Assembly (NCBI GenBank): GCA_900088475.1
Contig: FLMG01002622.1
Coordinates: forward strand, 1-51,621
Direction: 5' to 3'
DNA from: Hyphochytrium catenoides
Taxonomy: Eukaryota; Sar; Hyphochytriomycetes; Hyphochytriales; Hyphochytriaceae
DNA: 51,621 nucleotides
The notes beneath the pieces were generated by a model. The model was not told the origin of the DNA. It saw nothing but the letters and a program-made list of their open reading frames with translations, and made no database searches. A program made the position numbers and the translations under genes. Shown piece by piece: positions 23,354 through 34,727 of this stretch (position 1 is its first letter; each line of letters begins with the position of its first letter).

Positions 23354-26300
23354 ATGAGACTGCTGCCTTTACTCTCTGTTCTTCTGTGTCTGTCGTGCCT
23401 CACCTCAAGTCAAGCCGCAGAAGAAGAGACAGAGAAGAAAGAAGGGAAATTTCCTGTCTGGGACTATTCGAACATTAGCGACTGGGCCAACCTCTGCTTG
23501 AAGACAGGCGGCGACCCTCGCTCTCTTATGGCGGGAAAGTGCTGCAACCCAGGCGCAACGCCTAGCAATTTCTATCCAAACTTAGCGCCTCATCCGTGCC
23601 CCAAGGGATACTATTGCCCCTTCATCTCCCCAGCCTCGGGCTCCTCTTTCCCGCAGTACTGCCCTCCGGCGCCGCTCTGTGGCGTGGGACTCCTGCAGGG
23701 AAGACTCTGTCCACCGCAGTCTCTCTTTCAACCACTCGTCTGTCCTAAGAGTTATTACTGCCCGCAGCGCAGCCTTTGGAAGGAAGGGGATGGAAAAGAG
23801 TATTTCTTTGCAAATGAGACGGTTATCTGCCCTGAGGTAAGAGACCAGAAAGTTCCAAGGAAGGGAGATAGAGTGAGGAGGAGTGGGAAAGGTTGCAGTG
23901 TCTGTGTCTCTCTCTCACAGTCTCTCAATTCTGCCAAACATCAATGACGTTTGACTCCTCCATCGCTCTCTTCACCCACTTTCTGTCTTTAGTCACTTTC
24001 TAACGCGGATCTCTCTCTCTCTTATCCCCTCCTCCCCCCTGTCCCTTTCGCTTCCCTCTTTGTCTCTCTCTCTCTCTCTCTCTCTCTNNNNNNNNNNNNN
24101 NNNNNNNNNNNNNNNNNNNNNCTCTCTCTTCTCTCTCTCTCTCTCTCTTTTCCTTACAGGATCACTACTGCCCACAGGGTCAGTCTGATCCTATCCCGTG
24201 CTCTCCCCTGTCTCAATGCCCTGAGGGTTCGGCCTCGCAGCGATATTATGGAGGGCTTATCTTTGCTCTTATCATCGATCTCTTTTTCCTGTTCTTCATG
24301 GTCGGCCTGAGAGGGCTGATCCACAGAGAAAAGAAACGTTCTCTCTCTTGGGCGGAAGAATGTACGAAGGAGGCGACAAAGCACGGAGTATCCCAGCAGA
24401 GCCCGACGAATAAAGTGAAAGGAAGTGTTGCGGGCTTTGTCATGAGTCAAGACTGTAAGTGCATCTTCTCTTACCCTCTTTCTCCCGCTCCCTGCTCTCT
24501 CTCTCTCTTTTTCTCCTCCTTTTACTCTCGCTTTGCGATCTGCTCTACGGTGCGGGGTCACTCTTCAACTATTTGGATGCATGTCGCTAGATCTCCGTTC
24601 TGACATTTGCGTACATTCCTCTTGGATGCCTGATTTCTGTCTCGCTGTGCCTCGTGTCTCTCTCACTCTCTTTTTTTTCTCCTCTCGATTTCTTGAGAAT
24701 TCAGCTTAACCTTTGTCCTTCGCTCTCCTGTGCATCCTCCGCCATTTCTCTCTCCCTCCCACTCTTTCTCTATTATCTAGTCAAATCGGCCAAGAAGGCA
24801 ACTTCCCATATTTCTTCTCTGCCGTGGGTGGAGCAGCTTATCGGAAACTTCCGTCAGGGAAGAGGAAATGTCCGCGAGCTATCCTTCGAGTTCAGGAATC
24901 TGGGCCTTCATATCCCAGAGAATGTGTGCAAAGAGCCTGGCGGCAGGACTCTTCTCAAGAATGTGAACGGCCAGCTTCGAGCAGGGAAGGTGACTGCCAT
25001 CATGGGACCGTCAGGTGAGGAGAGAACAGAGGCGAGAGACGTTAATAAAGAGCGACAATGAGAGAAAGACAGAGCATCACAGGCGAGGGAAGAGAGAGCG
25101 AAGTCGAGAGCATATATATAGAGAAACAAGAGCTGATACTACGGGAAGGAGAAACAAGAAAGAGAGAAAAGAGGAGAGAGAGAGAGTTTTTTGCGGAGAA
25201 GAGGACTTGCGTGAGCACGGCGATCAACAGGTGGAAGACCTTAAGAGAGAACGCAGCCGCCGATACGAACAACAAAGAAACAGGAGAAATTAGGGCTGGT
25301 GTTTGACAAAGTAGCGAGAAGCTCATAGGACAGAGAAAGAGAGGAACATAGAGATACCCTCAAAGAGAGATGAGTGTGGTGGGTGTGAGTGAGAGAGAGA
25401 GGTACCTTGAGAGAGTAGACGCTCCCGCTGGACATCATCTTATATAATCCACCAGGCGCGGGCAAGACGAGTTTCTTCATGGCTCTCATGGGGAAGACAG
25501 AAAAGTCCCACAAGCTGTCGGGCCAGTTGTTGATCAACGGCGTGGAGGTGCCAGCCTCAACGTACAAGTCCATCATTGGGTAATGCCCCATCTCTCTCTT
25601 CCTCTGAGTTCCCTGCTTCTTCCCTCTGTTCAAGTTGCACATAAGCTCTCTCCTTTGTCGCTCGCACCGTCCTTAGTCTCTCTTTCATTGCCTATTCTTT
25701 GCTCCTCTTTCTCCCACGTGTGTTTCTATCTTTCTCGTCGTCTCTCTCTCTCGCTCCGCTCTTTGTCTCTCTCTTTCTTCTTTCTTCTCCCTCTCTTCTC
25801 TGTGTCTTTATGCCTCTTTGGCTGTCTTCTATTTTCTACTTCTCTAATCTCTGTCCTCTGTCTCTCTCTTCTTCTTTCCTTCCATCTTCCGTCTCTCTCT
25901 TCCTACCTCTCCACAGTTATGTTCCTCAGGAAGACACTATGATTCGCGAGCTGACTGTGAGAGACAATGTGCTTCACTCCGCCCGCTGCCGGCTGCCTTC
26001 CTCCTGGACCGATGAGAGGAGGAGAAAGCACGTCGACGTTATTCTGCAGACTCTGATGCTGCACAAGGTAAAGGCAACAGGCGGCCAGGGGAAGGGGAGG
26101 AGGGGAGAGGGTAGCAACTGACTAGGTTCTGAAGGAGGATACTGAGAGGGAGCCGACTCTACCTGCTCCCGACGTGATTCTCTCTTTTTTTACTAACTCT
26201 CTCTCCTTTTTCTCTCTTTCTCTCACTCTTTTGCTTCCCTCTCTGGTGTTTAAAGGTTGCGGAGAGTCAAATCGGAGACGAGAGTACCCGAGGTGTCTCA

Positions 26301-29066
26301 GGAGGACAGAGAAAGAGAGTCAACGTAGCTATGGAGTTAGCCGCCATTCCTACCGCTCTCTTCCTTGACGAACCGACGAGTGGACTTGACTCTTCCTCTG
26401 CTCTACTGCTCTGCAACACGCTGAACACGCTGGCGAAGGTAGAGAGAATGGGATGTGGGGGAGAGAGTGGGGGGGAGTGAGAGAATAGGGAATATGCTTT
26501 CCTTCATGTTACCTCTCGTGTCTCTCCCACTGTCTCACTCTCTCTTCTGTGTTTTGAGTCTTCGTGTCTCTGTCTCTAGCGCTCGCCTTTCTCTCTGCGT
26601 CCCCTTCTTTCTCTTCTATTTTGTCCCATGGCTGGTCTTAACTCGTAGAACTTTCCTTCCCCTTCAATCTTTCTCTCATCATGCTCTTTGTGGGCCTCTT
26701 TCTCCACTCCTTTTCTCATATGCCTCGCGCTTACCAGGGATGTCTCACCCTCATTGTCCCTTCCATTCTATCGGGTCTCTCTTCCTCCTCTGTCCCCCCC
26801 GCACTCACGCAAAATTCTGTTTGCTTCTACCTCTTGTCTTCCCCTCCCTCTCCCCCTTCTTTCTCTCCCTCTTTCTCTCCCTCTTTCTCTCCCTTCTTTC
26901 TCTCTCTCTATCTCTCCCTCTTTCTCTCTCCCCCTTCCTCTCCCTCTCCCTCTCCCTCGTCCTCTCCCTCTTTCTGTTCCTGTCTCAATGCGCTACAGCG
27001 CACTAGCCTCACCGTGGCGATGGTTATTCATCAGCCTCGACCAGAGATCTTCAACGCTCTGGATGAGCTTTTATTTCTTGCGCCAGGAGGTCTAACCGTT
27101 TATCAAGGGCCGCAGCAGCTGGTCCGGAAGTATTTCCAAGAGCTGGGCGGGATGGGGCTGGAGGAGGGAGACGACAACATCGCTGACGCGCTGATGGACA
27201 TGATCGCGGTCAATGCCGACCAGCTCGTGGAGACCTGGACTTCTAAGGGTAAGACACCGTGGATTTAGAGAGAAAGAGGAGAGAAGGAGAAGAGAGATAA
27301 CAAGATTGAGAATGGAAAGGAGAGAGACGTAGAGAGAGCAAAAAGGAAGGTAGAGACAGAGAAAGAGATGATCTCAAGTAGGAAGAGAGAGAGAGAATTG
27401 GGACAGGACGGGGAGTGATAGAATTCTTAGAGGAATAGCCACGTGCGAGCACAAGATGAAGAGAAACTGGAAGTAAGAGTGACTCACAAAAGTGACCAGT
27501 TGGAAGACATGCATGCAAAGGAGAAAGACAAAGAGAAAGAAGGGGGGAAGCGAGGGAGAGAAATAGAGGGGAGAAAGAGAGCAAGAGAGGAGGAGCTGGT
27601 CTAGCGGGGGAAAAAGGCACTAATTCTTCTGCTTTTTCCTCTTCAGGAGTGACTTGGGTCCAATCGCACTCTATCCGGCCCATCATCTCGGAAGACCTGG
27701 ACAACCAGGAGACACCAGTCAATCTCTCTCCAACTCCTTCCACGGTCAGTGCCTCCTACAAGGGCATCATAGACTTTGGAGGAAGAGACAAAGTTAGGCC
27801 TGAGACGACAGACCCTCCATCTGCCAGTACTAGCGGTAAACTGGTTAGTGGAAAGGTGGTCGTGGGTGCTGGTGGAGGAGAGAAAGGCTCAGGAAGCACG
27901 GGAGCGAAAGACGGACATCCTGTCATCGAGCCTCGAGGTGCCTCTTTCTTAGGACAGTTCCTCTTCTGTCTCATGCGGAGCTGCAAACAGCAGTACTACT
28001 ATAAGATGGGAACCTTTCTCTATGAGATGTCTCTCGCTACCTTCGCGGCTCTCTTTGTCTATAAGACGGCGAGAGAGTACCGATCCTCTCTCTCTGGCAC
28101 CTACGTCCTCATATCTCCAGCTCCTGACTACGCTGCCATCGTAATGATGGGGCTCACTTTGGGCTTCTTCATCGGAATAGCTGGCGCCTCTCCCGCCGTG
28201 AAGTTCTTTACTGATGAGCAGGTTCGTCCTGCCGCCTCTCCTGCCTTAAATTTACTTCCTCAGCCCTTGCCACCGTCTCTCTTCGTTGCACTGTTTCCTC
28301 CCTCCTTCCCTCACTTCAGTCTCGCTTCGTTTCCTTCCTTCTTTATGCTCCTCTTCGTTTGTTCTCTTTTCTTCCTCATCCTATCGTCAGTGGTTCTGTT
28401 GCTTTTCTGCGCAGTCTCATTCTGTCCTTTCTCTTTTTGCCATCCTCGCTATTCAGACATTACTCTCATCCTCCTACTTCCCAATCTCAAGAAGAGATGC
28501 TCTTATCTTCGCTCTCTTACGTTTCTCTCGCTGGGCAGGTGGTCTACTGGCGGGAAGCAGCCTCGGGTCACAATCGCTTTGCCTACTTCTGTGCGAAGAA
28601 CGTCGCTGCCTTTCCACGAATGCTCCTCGCGTCCGTCAACTTCTCTGCGCTGTATGTCTATATGGCAGCGCCAGTGCTAGATTACTACGTCTTCTGGATC
28701 ATCTGTCTCGCGATGTGGTATGGCGTGTACGGCCTTGCAACGCTGGTTTCCACGGCTAGCAAGAAGGACAATGCGTCTCTCTTTGCCACGATCATGGTCA
28801 TCTTTGCTGCTATCTTCAACAGCACGGCCAACTTCCCCGAGGCGCTGGTGCAGACCTCCTACATGTTTTACGCTACAGAGGCTATCCAGAGCGAGATGGG
28901 CGAGTACTTCCTTGATATTTATGCAGTGGAAGAGGCTGGACAGGTGGTGGGCTTCACTGCTGACCGTGTAGTCTATGATTTACTAGTGATGCTGGCGATT
29001 GGATGTCTTTATAGAGTACTGGCCTACGCCGCCCTGGTATGGTTCAATAGGGACAAGCAGCGCTAA
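23354..29066 (+). CDS. ABCG half transporter with secreted Cys-rich N-terminal domain (plant ABCG24/28-like)
   Basis: Nine exons, all in phase: 23354-23836, 24160-24454, 24781-25014, 25456-25579, 25917-26067, 26256-26438, 26999-27248, 27647-28221 and 28539-29066, giving 940 aa. An upstream in-frame ATG at 23240 would add 38 aa; I prefer 23354 because it begins a clean signal peptide (MRLLPLLSVLLCLSCLTSSQA). A Cys-rich lumenal or extracellular region with repeated CPKGYYCP-like motifs follows, then one membrane helix (~194-215). The ATPase domain has Walker A GPSGAGKTS (335-343), Q-loop YVPQED (380-385), signature VSGGQRKRV (443-451), Walker B ALFLDEPTSGLD and the H-loop VIHQP (His501). A ~120-aa Ser/Gly/Thr-rich linker leads to a C-terminal six-helix-type membrane domain ending FNRDKQR. 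Half transporters dimerise; the substrate cannot be read from sequence. Confidence 0.94.
24061..24150 (+). repeat. (CT)n tract containing a 34-N assembly gap
   Basis: Ns fill 24088-24121 with CT repeats on both sides, inside the first ABCG intron. The gap is most likely an unresolved length of the same repeat. The flanking exons join in phase, so no coding sequence is missing. Confidence 0.9.
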
Positions 29067-32060
29067 GCGTAGGGAGACGCTGCGAAGAAGGAGAGACCCA
29101 AGAAAGAGAGAGGTAGCGCTGGGCTAGCTGGTAGGCAGCGATAGTAAGAGGACGCTAAGCTCTAAGTAGTAGTAAATGAGAAAAAACAAAGCAAATCATC
29201 GTCTTTCTAATATGAACGGCATTATGAGCAGCACGGCGAAGGGCAAGAGAGCTGACGCGTAGAATGGAGAGATAGAAAGAGAGGTGGACAGAGCAGGGAG
29301 AAGCATCCAGTGTCATATCTCGAGTCATCTTTCCGGAAAGCAATTGGCTGGCTGGGTATGTTGAACTCCACTCACTCTGACATCGTGATCACCTGTTGTT
29401 GCCCTTCTGCTATAAAGCTCATTGACAGCTGCTATTCGAGGTCGTAGGGTTGAAAGCGAGGAGAATGATGAGGTGGGGGAAGGAGTAGGTCGCGTCAGTA
29501 TTATCATCAGTACGTCTTGCTCTGAGCTTATGCCCACAACCCAGCCTCACTGCTGTGCAAGCTTGTACTCGCTGCCTGGCTTCGGCCTACTATGGGTTAG
29601 GTATGACGCCGGACAACAGATTGAAGACAGAGCCGCCAGGAGACTGTCTCTATCTCTGTCGAGGCGAACTCACTGGCATTTGCTACCCCTTGGATGCAGC
29701 CTTAAGAAGTGACCATGACCCTCTCCTGACCAGCCATAACCCCATATTTCTTTGGCTGGCAAGCTCTATCCATCGCCGGCCTACTACTTCCGTCATTCCT
29801 GCATCAGAGGTGAGTCACATACTACTTTGTAGCGGGAGGAGGAAGCATGATGGTGATGTGAAAGATGAGCCCGAGGAACTTTTCCCCAGCACGTGAAACT
29901 GCATTCTCTTCTTGGCCGGGCTCCTTCTTCTCCTTTCAACCTTTCTACATTCTCTATTCTTCCCTGCATATGAGCGTCACAGAAAGCGGAGCGTCCATGG
30001 CTAAAGAGTAGCACTGCGGCTTGCTTGAAGAGTTGAAAGTAGCAGAGGTATCACAGACAGAGAAAGAAGCCCGTCTCTTTGTCCTCCTTTGCGGTTGCCG
30101 ACTCTATCTATCTTTTCACCTGCAGCAGTCAATGACCGTGCTCCTCGGGCACACAGTGTTGGGACACTATCCTCCTCCTCTCTCCTAGCCGCATCAGCGT
30201 TATAGTGACTTCCTCTTCGCTCTACTAGAACCAGCAAGTCCTTCTATATATGTGCCAGTCGGTACTGCTTCTTCCTCCTATCTACTGAGTACTGAGACAC
30301 CATAGGAAGAGGACCGACTAGCAGGTGTCTGGGCGCAGGCGCGCAGGACTCGTGACTGAGGGGACAGCGGCCCTGAACAGCATTGTTTATTCCTGGCACT
30401 CTGGGTTAATGCGGCCTGGCTCTCTTCAGAAAGGAGACTTCTCTTCTTCTTGCTCGTCTTCTCTCTCTTTCTTTTTCATGCTGCTTCTTTGCCGAGCCAT
30501 CTCTTCTCTCACTTTCATCTCCTTTTATACCCACAGCCAAGACGATTGCCCTTGCTCAGGAAGAGGAATGCTACTGACATACCGGTCATCCATCCAGCAG
30601 ACTTCTCAGAAAGTCTTAGGGTTAGCGTTGTCTCTCTTATCCGAGGGAAAGACTATTTGAGACCCCTCACGAAGTCTTCTTGTGCTTCTTTATTTGAGCT
30701 GAAGTCTGGAAAGCCAAGGCAAAGACGGAGCCTCGGCATTGGAATCAGTCACAAGTTAGGTCTCATCGCCACTGCCATCCTTTGTCTACGTGCGGTACTA
30801 GAGCGATGCAGAGCCCTTATCGGCTCCATTGCTGTCACCTCGTCGCCGTTTTGCAGTCCACGATCTCAATGCTGGCCATGCGGTTGAGCCTCTTCTATTT
30901 CCAGACCTCTCCTGGTCTGCTCTTCGGTGCGAGGATCAGCAAGATAGCGGTCTTTAAAGGCGCTGATATTCTGATAACGTCCGGCCCTACTAAGTTCCTG
31001 ATCTTGATAATGAGGGCTTCCTTCCAGCATCGTGGCCAGGGGTCGATGGCCATGCTTGGCGGATCTTATACCATTATAGCTCTGTCTTTTGCGTTGTAGA
31101 GTCACCTGCAGGATCCTCGGAGTGGCTCTTCCTCTAGTGACGGAAGAGCGAGTCCTGCCGCGGGAATTCTTAAGAAAAGGCGATGATCCGCTGGTTTGCC
31201 CTAATTCCTGGACCTCTTCTCTTTGGAGCTCCCTCCGTTAGCTTGCGCTGCTAGCGCCACTGTCTATTTGGCAAGATTCACAGACAGCTGCCGGAAGGAT
31301 TGGCGACCCATGACTCTTCTTTGATCTTGGGCGACCAGTGCGCTGTTTATCAGCTAATATATTGTGTGACCGGGAGCCTCACCCTCAACCATTGAGGATA
31401 AACTGACAAGCGACACCTAGGCTTTCGGAAGAATTCCTTCGTGATAGCGCTGTGACCATCGGTCCTTGTCTCCTCTTCCAGTTCGCACTAGAGAAACCAG
31501 GGAGAAGAATATCAACTGGTCCTGCAGCAGGTGGGAGTGAACGGCCTGATAGGGTAAGAGGTTGGGCCAGGCCTCCTCTTCTGACGGAGGAAGGACCAGT
31601 CTGCGTAAAGGGGAAAGATACAGCTGGCCACGCGCCACTTATGGCCGGCTCTTAGCACGAAGCAACCACGCTGATGAAGCCAGAGAAGACCCGTCGCTCA
31701 CCTTTGAAATAGAAAGCGTTACCACGAAGTCCTCTCAGGCATGGAGAGGAGATAGAGTCTAGGACTATATCAACGACGAGGGCCACGATAGTAGAAGGCT
31801 ATGATCTAAGCAGAATGCTATGATCTAAGCAGAATGTTTGCCCTGTATATGAGCTACTGGAGAATCAAGAGTAATAAGCTTGGTGCTAGGGAGAAAGAGA
31901 CCGGGGGAGATGCTCCTTCTCCGTCTCTTTCAACACTAAAAGTCGAGCTATTCCCTTCTCTCCTCCTCCCCTTCGCTCTCCTCGCTCGGCACCTTGTGTG
32001 CTGCCATCTTGGTTCTTCTCTTACGTAACCAGCACCAGGCAGGGCACACGGGCCATAAGC
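29067..32060. other. About 3 kb without a recognisable gene
   Basis: This is mixed-composition DNA downstream of the ABCG gene. Short open frames (for example 30450-30887 and 30782-31099, plus) have ordinary composition but no motif I know and no convincing splice chain. A 19-bp unit CTATGATCTAAGCAGAATG is repeated twice in tandem near 31799-31836. Confidence 0.4.
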
Positions 32061-32356
32061 GAGCAGCAGCAGCAGTAGCAGTAGTAGTAGCAACAGCAGC
32101 AGCAGGAGGAGGAGCAGCCTTGCTATCTCGCAGCAGCAGCCTTGCTATCTCGCAGCAGCAGCAGCAGCAGGAGCAACCTTGCTATCTCGCAGCAGCAGCC
32201 TTGCTATCTCGCAGCAGCAGCAGCAGCAGGAGCAGCAGCAGCAGCAGCAGGAGCAGCAGGAGCAGCAGCAGCAGCAGCAGGAGCAGCAGCAGCAGCAGGA
32301 GCAGCAGGAGCAGCAGCAGGAGCAGCAGGAGCAGCAGCAGCAGCAGCAGCAGCAGG

Positions 32357-32387
<31 letters not shown>

Positions 32388-32395
32388 GCAGGAGC

Positions 32396-32450
<55 letters not shown>

Positions 32451-32473
32451 GGAGCAGCAGCAGCAGCAGCAGA
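32061..32473. repeat. Composite CAG/GCA trinucleotide repeat with nested 59-bp duplication
   Basis: About 410 bp is dominated by GCA/CAG units interrupted by GGA and GTA variants. Its left part contains the 13-mer CCTTGCTATCTCG four times, at 32118, 32140, 32177 and 32199. The spacing 22-37-22 shows a 59-bp unit duplicated once. Readings give poly-Gln, poly-Ala, poly-Ser or poly-Leu depending on frame and strand. Because all frames are open by composition, I do not call a protein. Confidence 0.85.
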
Positions 32474-33085
32474 CGAGGAAAAGGCTGATGAAGATGTTGA
32501 CAAGGAGAAGAGCGCAAGGATTGAGCTTTGACTCGAACTGAGGATCGAGATCAATGATAGGTCACCTGAAGGTGAGAGACAGAGTGACATTTAAACAGAC
32601 GAATCCCGTAGCACCACACCGAGAGATTTCAGAAGGAAGCCAATAGAGAAGGGAGAAACGTTTTCTTTTTTGGGGGGGAGGGGAGGATCAACAACCTTTG
32701 TTATTTTCGTTCATTTATTTGTTAGTACAGGATCTGGACAGGTTTTCGCTATACCCCCTTCGGTAGGCAGCAGGAAACCTAAAAAGATACCCCTACTCTG
32801 GAGTATACATACGATTTCATTATTATCGATATCTTCCACGGATAAAATCGGATAAACTCGGTGGTATCAAAATCGGGTCCTTGTTCCGTTATGGTTGTGG
32901 CTCACAAGGAGGGAGGAGGAGGGAAGTGGATCATCAGAAAGGTGGCCCGCCCCAAAGGCACTCTTGGACGTTCAAAAAGGCAGTCATTTTATTAGAAGGA
33001 AGGAGGAGGAAGAGATCACAAGCCTTTGGCCTGCCATTGAAGATGGAAGCACTGGACACGATGATTGGAAGGGGGAAGGAGAGAG

Positions 33086-33117
<32 letters not shown>

Positions 33118-33892
33118 AGAGAGAGAGAGAAGAGAGAGAGAGACAGACGGCAAGGTATAAGAGTTAGAAGTAGCGAGAGAGAATTGGTAAGGACTCATAG
33201 TAGTGAGAGGAAGGAGATAACTTCTAAGGCCTAGGAAGGTCTTCTTCCATCGCTTTGCGCATTTCTTAGGTGTCATGGTGCCTCTGTGTTGGCTGTCACG
33301 TAGTCTGTTTATATGCTACAAGGTGTAGCGGAGAGAGGGAGAGAGAGCAAAGGGAGAGAGAGAGAGAGAGAGAGAGACAAAAGATATTTACACTCTGTCT
33401 TACTTCTTGCGTAGAGCTTGAGCTAGAAGAATGTTTTGCCTACGAAGAGAAGATGAAGAGAGTTGAGACAGCGGATAGTTCTACGAGTACTTGAGAGGGA
33501 GACTGCCCCCACTCTCTTCTTCTCTTCATGACAGCAAGCATCCAAGGTTTATAAAGATAGTACTCGTAGATACAGCGCAGCTCAGTCATCGATCACTCCA
33601 CAAGCTGAAGTTGTCTCCGCGCCAGAAGAAGTCACTCTCTTCCCAATCAATAGTATCTCTCTTATTCACGGTGCCCTGCCAACTGTCGTCGTCGAGCATT
33701 GCCTGCTGTCTAGTCCTACATCAACCAGCCAGTGCTCCACTCATTGACAGCCGCCGCAGAAGCCAGCCAGCCTCATGCAAAATAGTCAGGGATTGCTCTC
33801 AAGTCGTGGACACTAGAGAAAGAGACATCGCACTCAGTCGTGGAGAGAGAGACAGCAGGAACCCTTGTAAGCAGTTCAATCCCTTTCCTCTT
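32474..33892. other. Intergenic DNA with GA microsatellites
   Basis: It contains GA-rich tracts at about 33078-33143 and 33330-33376 and no recognisable coding sequence. The last 300 bp precede the first member of the tandem membrane-protein family; I do not find there the upstream motif shared by the other four members. Confidence 0.45.
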
Positions 33893-33911
33893 ATGACTGA
33901 CTCTCGACAGT

Positions 33912-34727
33912 ATGATGTGGCTGGGGTTGTGCTTTCCCCTTCTCCTCTTGCCCTTCCTTATATTGGCTTCCGGCTTGATCCTGAAGTGGGCGGCGGACCA
34001 GCCTCTCAAAGCCAAGTTTGCGGCAGGATTTCTCTGTGGATTCCTCCTGGCCGCGAGTGTCTTCTCTCTCCTGGTCAATGCAGGTTGTCTCTCTTTCGAC
34101 TCTGGCGGCTTTAGGCTGGGTGTCCCATTGATCGCGATCGTCTTGGGCTACGCTGCTGCCACACTCATGGGTTATATGATCAAGCTCTATCCAGGGTCGC
34201 TCCTAGCTGACGCGATACTGGCCTCAGGACCATGGATCCTAGCAGGATATCTTGGCCTCATCGTCATTGCATTAGGGGTGTCACTTGCCACTGCTTCCTC
34301 TGCAGCCTTATCGGCCATGGCTACCTATGGACCGCTCCTGGTGTGGTTGCTATCTGTGTCTGCCTCGGGTCTGTACCTCAAGACGAGACCAAACCAGCAA
34401 CGAATTGACGTTGGCACACGCCACTTCGTCTTCTGCTGCTGCTGTTGGGGCGGGTTAGGCCTGCTAATCGTTGCGATGGCATTGCTAATCTTCGTGGCAA
34501 CACTCTTCTCAAACTCAGCAAGAGGTTCGTCTTCATCCGCCTGGAGCTGGACCATGTTTGTTGCTCCGCCTATGGTTGTCATCGTCCTCTTAGCTGTTGC
34601 TCTGTGCCGCTATGGATTTCTCTCCCAGCTGGAGAAGCTCAAGCACGAAACAGCGATCCCTGTGCTTTATGAAGAAGAGCCCGTTGCCGTGGAGGTGGTC
34701 TTGGTGGCCGAAGAAAGGCAAAGATAA
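33912..34727 (+). CDS. Tandem seven-helix membrane protein, copy 1 (divergent, N-terminus out of frame)
   Basis: This is a single exon of 271 aa and the most diverged member of a five-copy array. It aligns with copies 2-4 from LLLLPFLILASG through KWAADQPLKAKFAAGFLCGFLLA, the ILASGP helix and GTRHFVFCCCCWGG to the tail. In copies 2-4 the protein starts with about 15 acidic residues. Here the matching start (ATG at 33893, MTDSRQYDVAGVV) is in another frame and would need a frameshift near 33930 to join. Either translation starts at 33912 without the acidic N-terminus, or this copy is damaged. The tail (EEEPVAVEVVLVAEERQR) is acidic and unlike the others. The function is unknown; it is probably an integral membrane protein with seven helices. 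Confidence 0.62.
   Translation: MMWLGLCFPLLLLPFLILASGLILKWAADQPLKAKFAAGFLCGFLLAASVFSLLVNAGCLSFDSGGFRLGVPLIAIVLGYAAATLMGYMIKLYPGSLLADAILASGPWILAGYLGLIVIALGVSLATASSAALSAMATYGPLLVWLLSVSASGLYLKTRPNQQRIDVGTRHFVFCCCCWGGLGLLIVAMALLIFVATLFSNSARGSSSSAWSWTMFVAPPMVVIVLLAVALCRYGFLSQLEKLKHETAIPVLYEEEPVAVEVVLVAEERQR

Noticed and set aside
30325-31099. Overlapping plus-strand open frames downstream of the ABCG gene
   Set aside because: They have ordinary composition but no motif, no consistent frame and no supported introns; not enough to call a gene.
31994-32590. Poly-Ala, poly-Ser, poly-Gln and poly-Leu open frames over the CAG repeat
   Set aside because: All are forced by repeat composition on both strands, with no conserved flanking coding sequence or preferred start.
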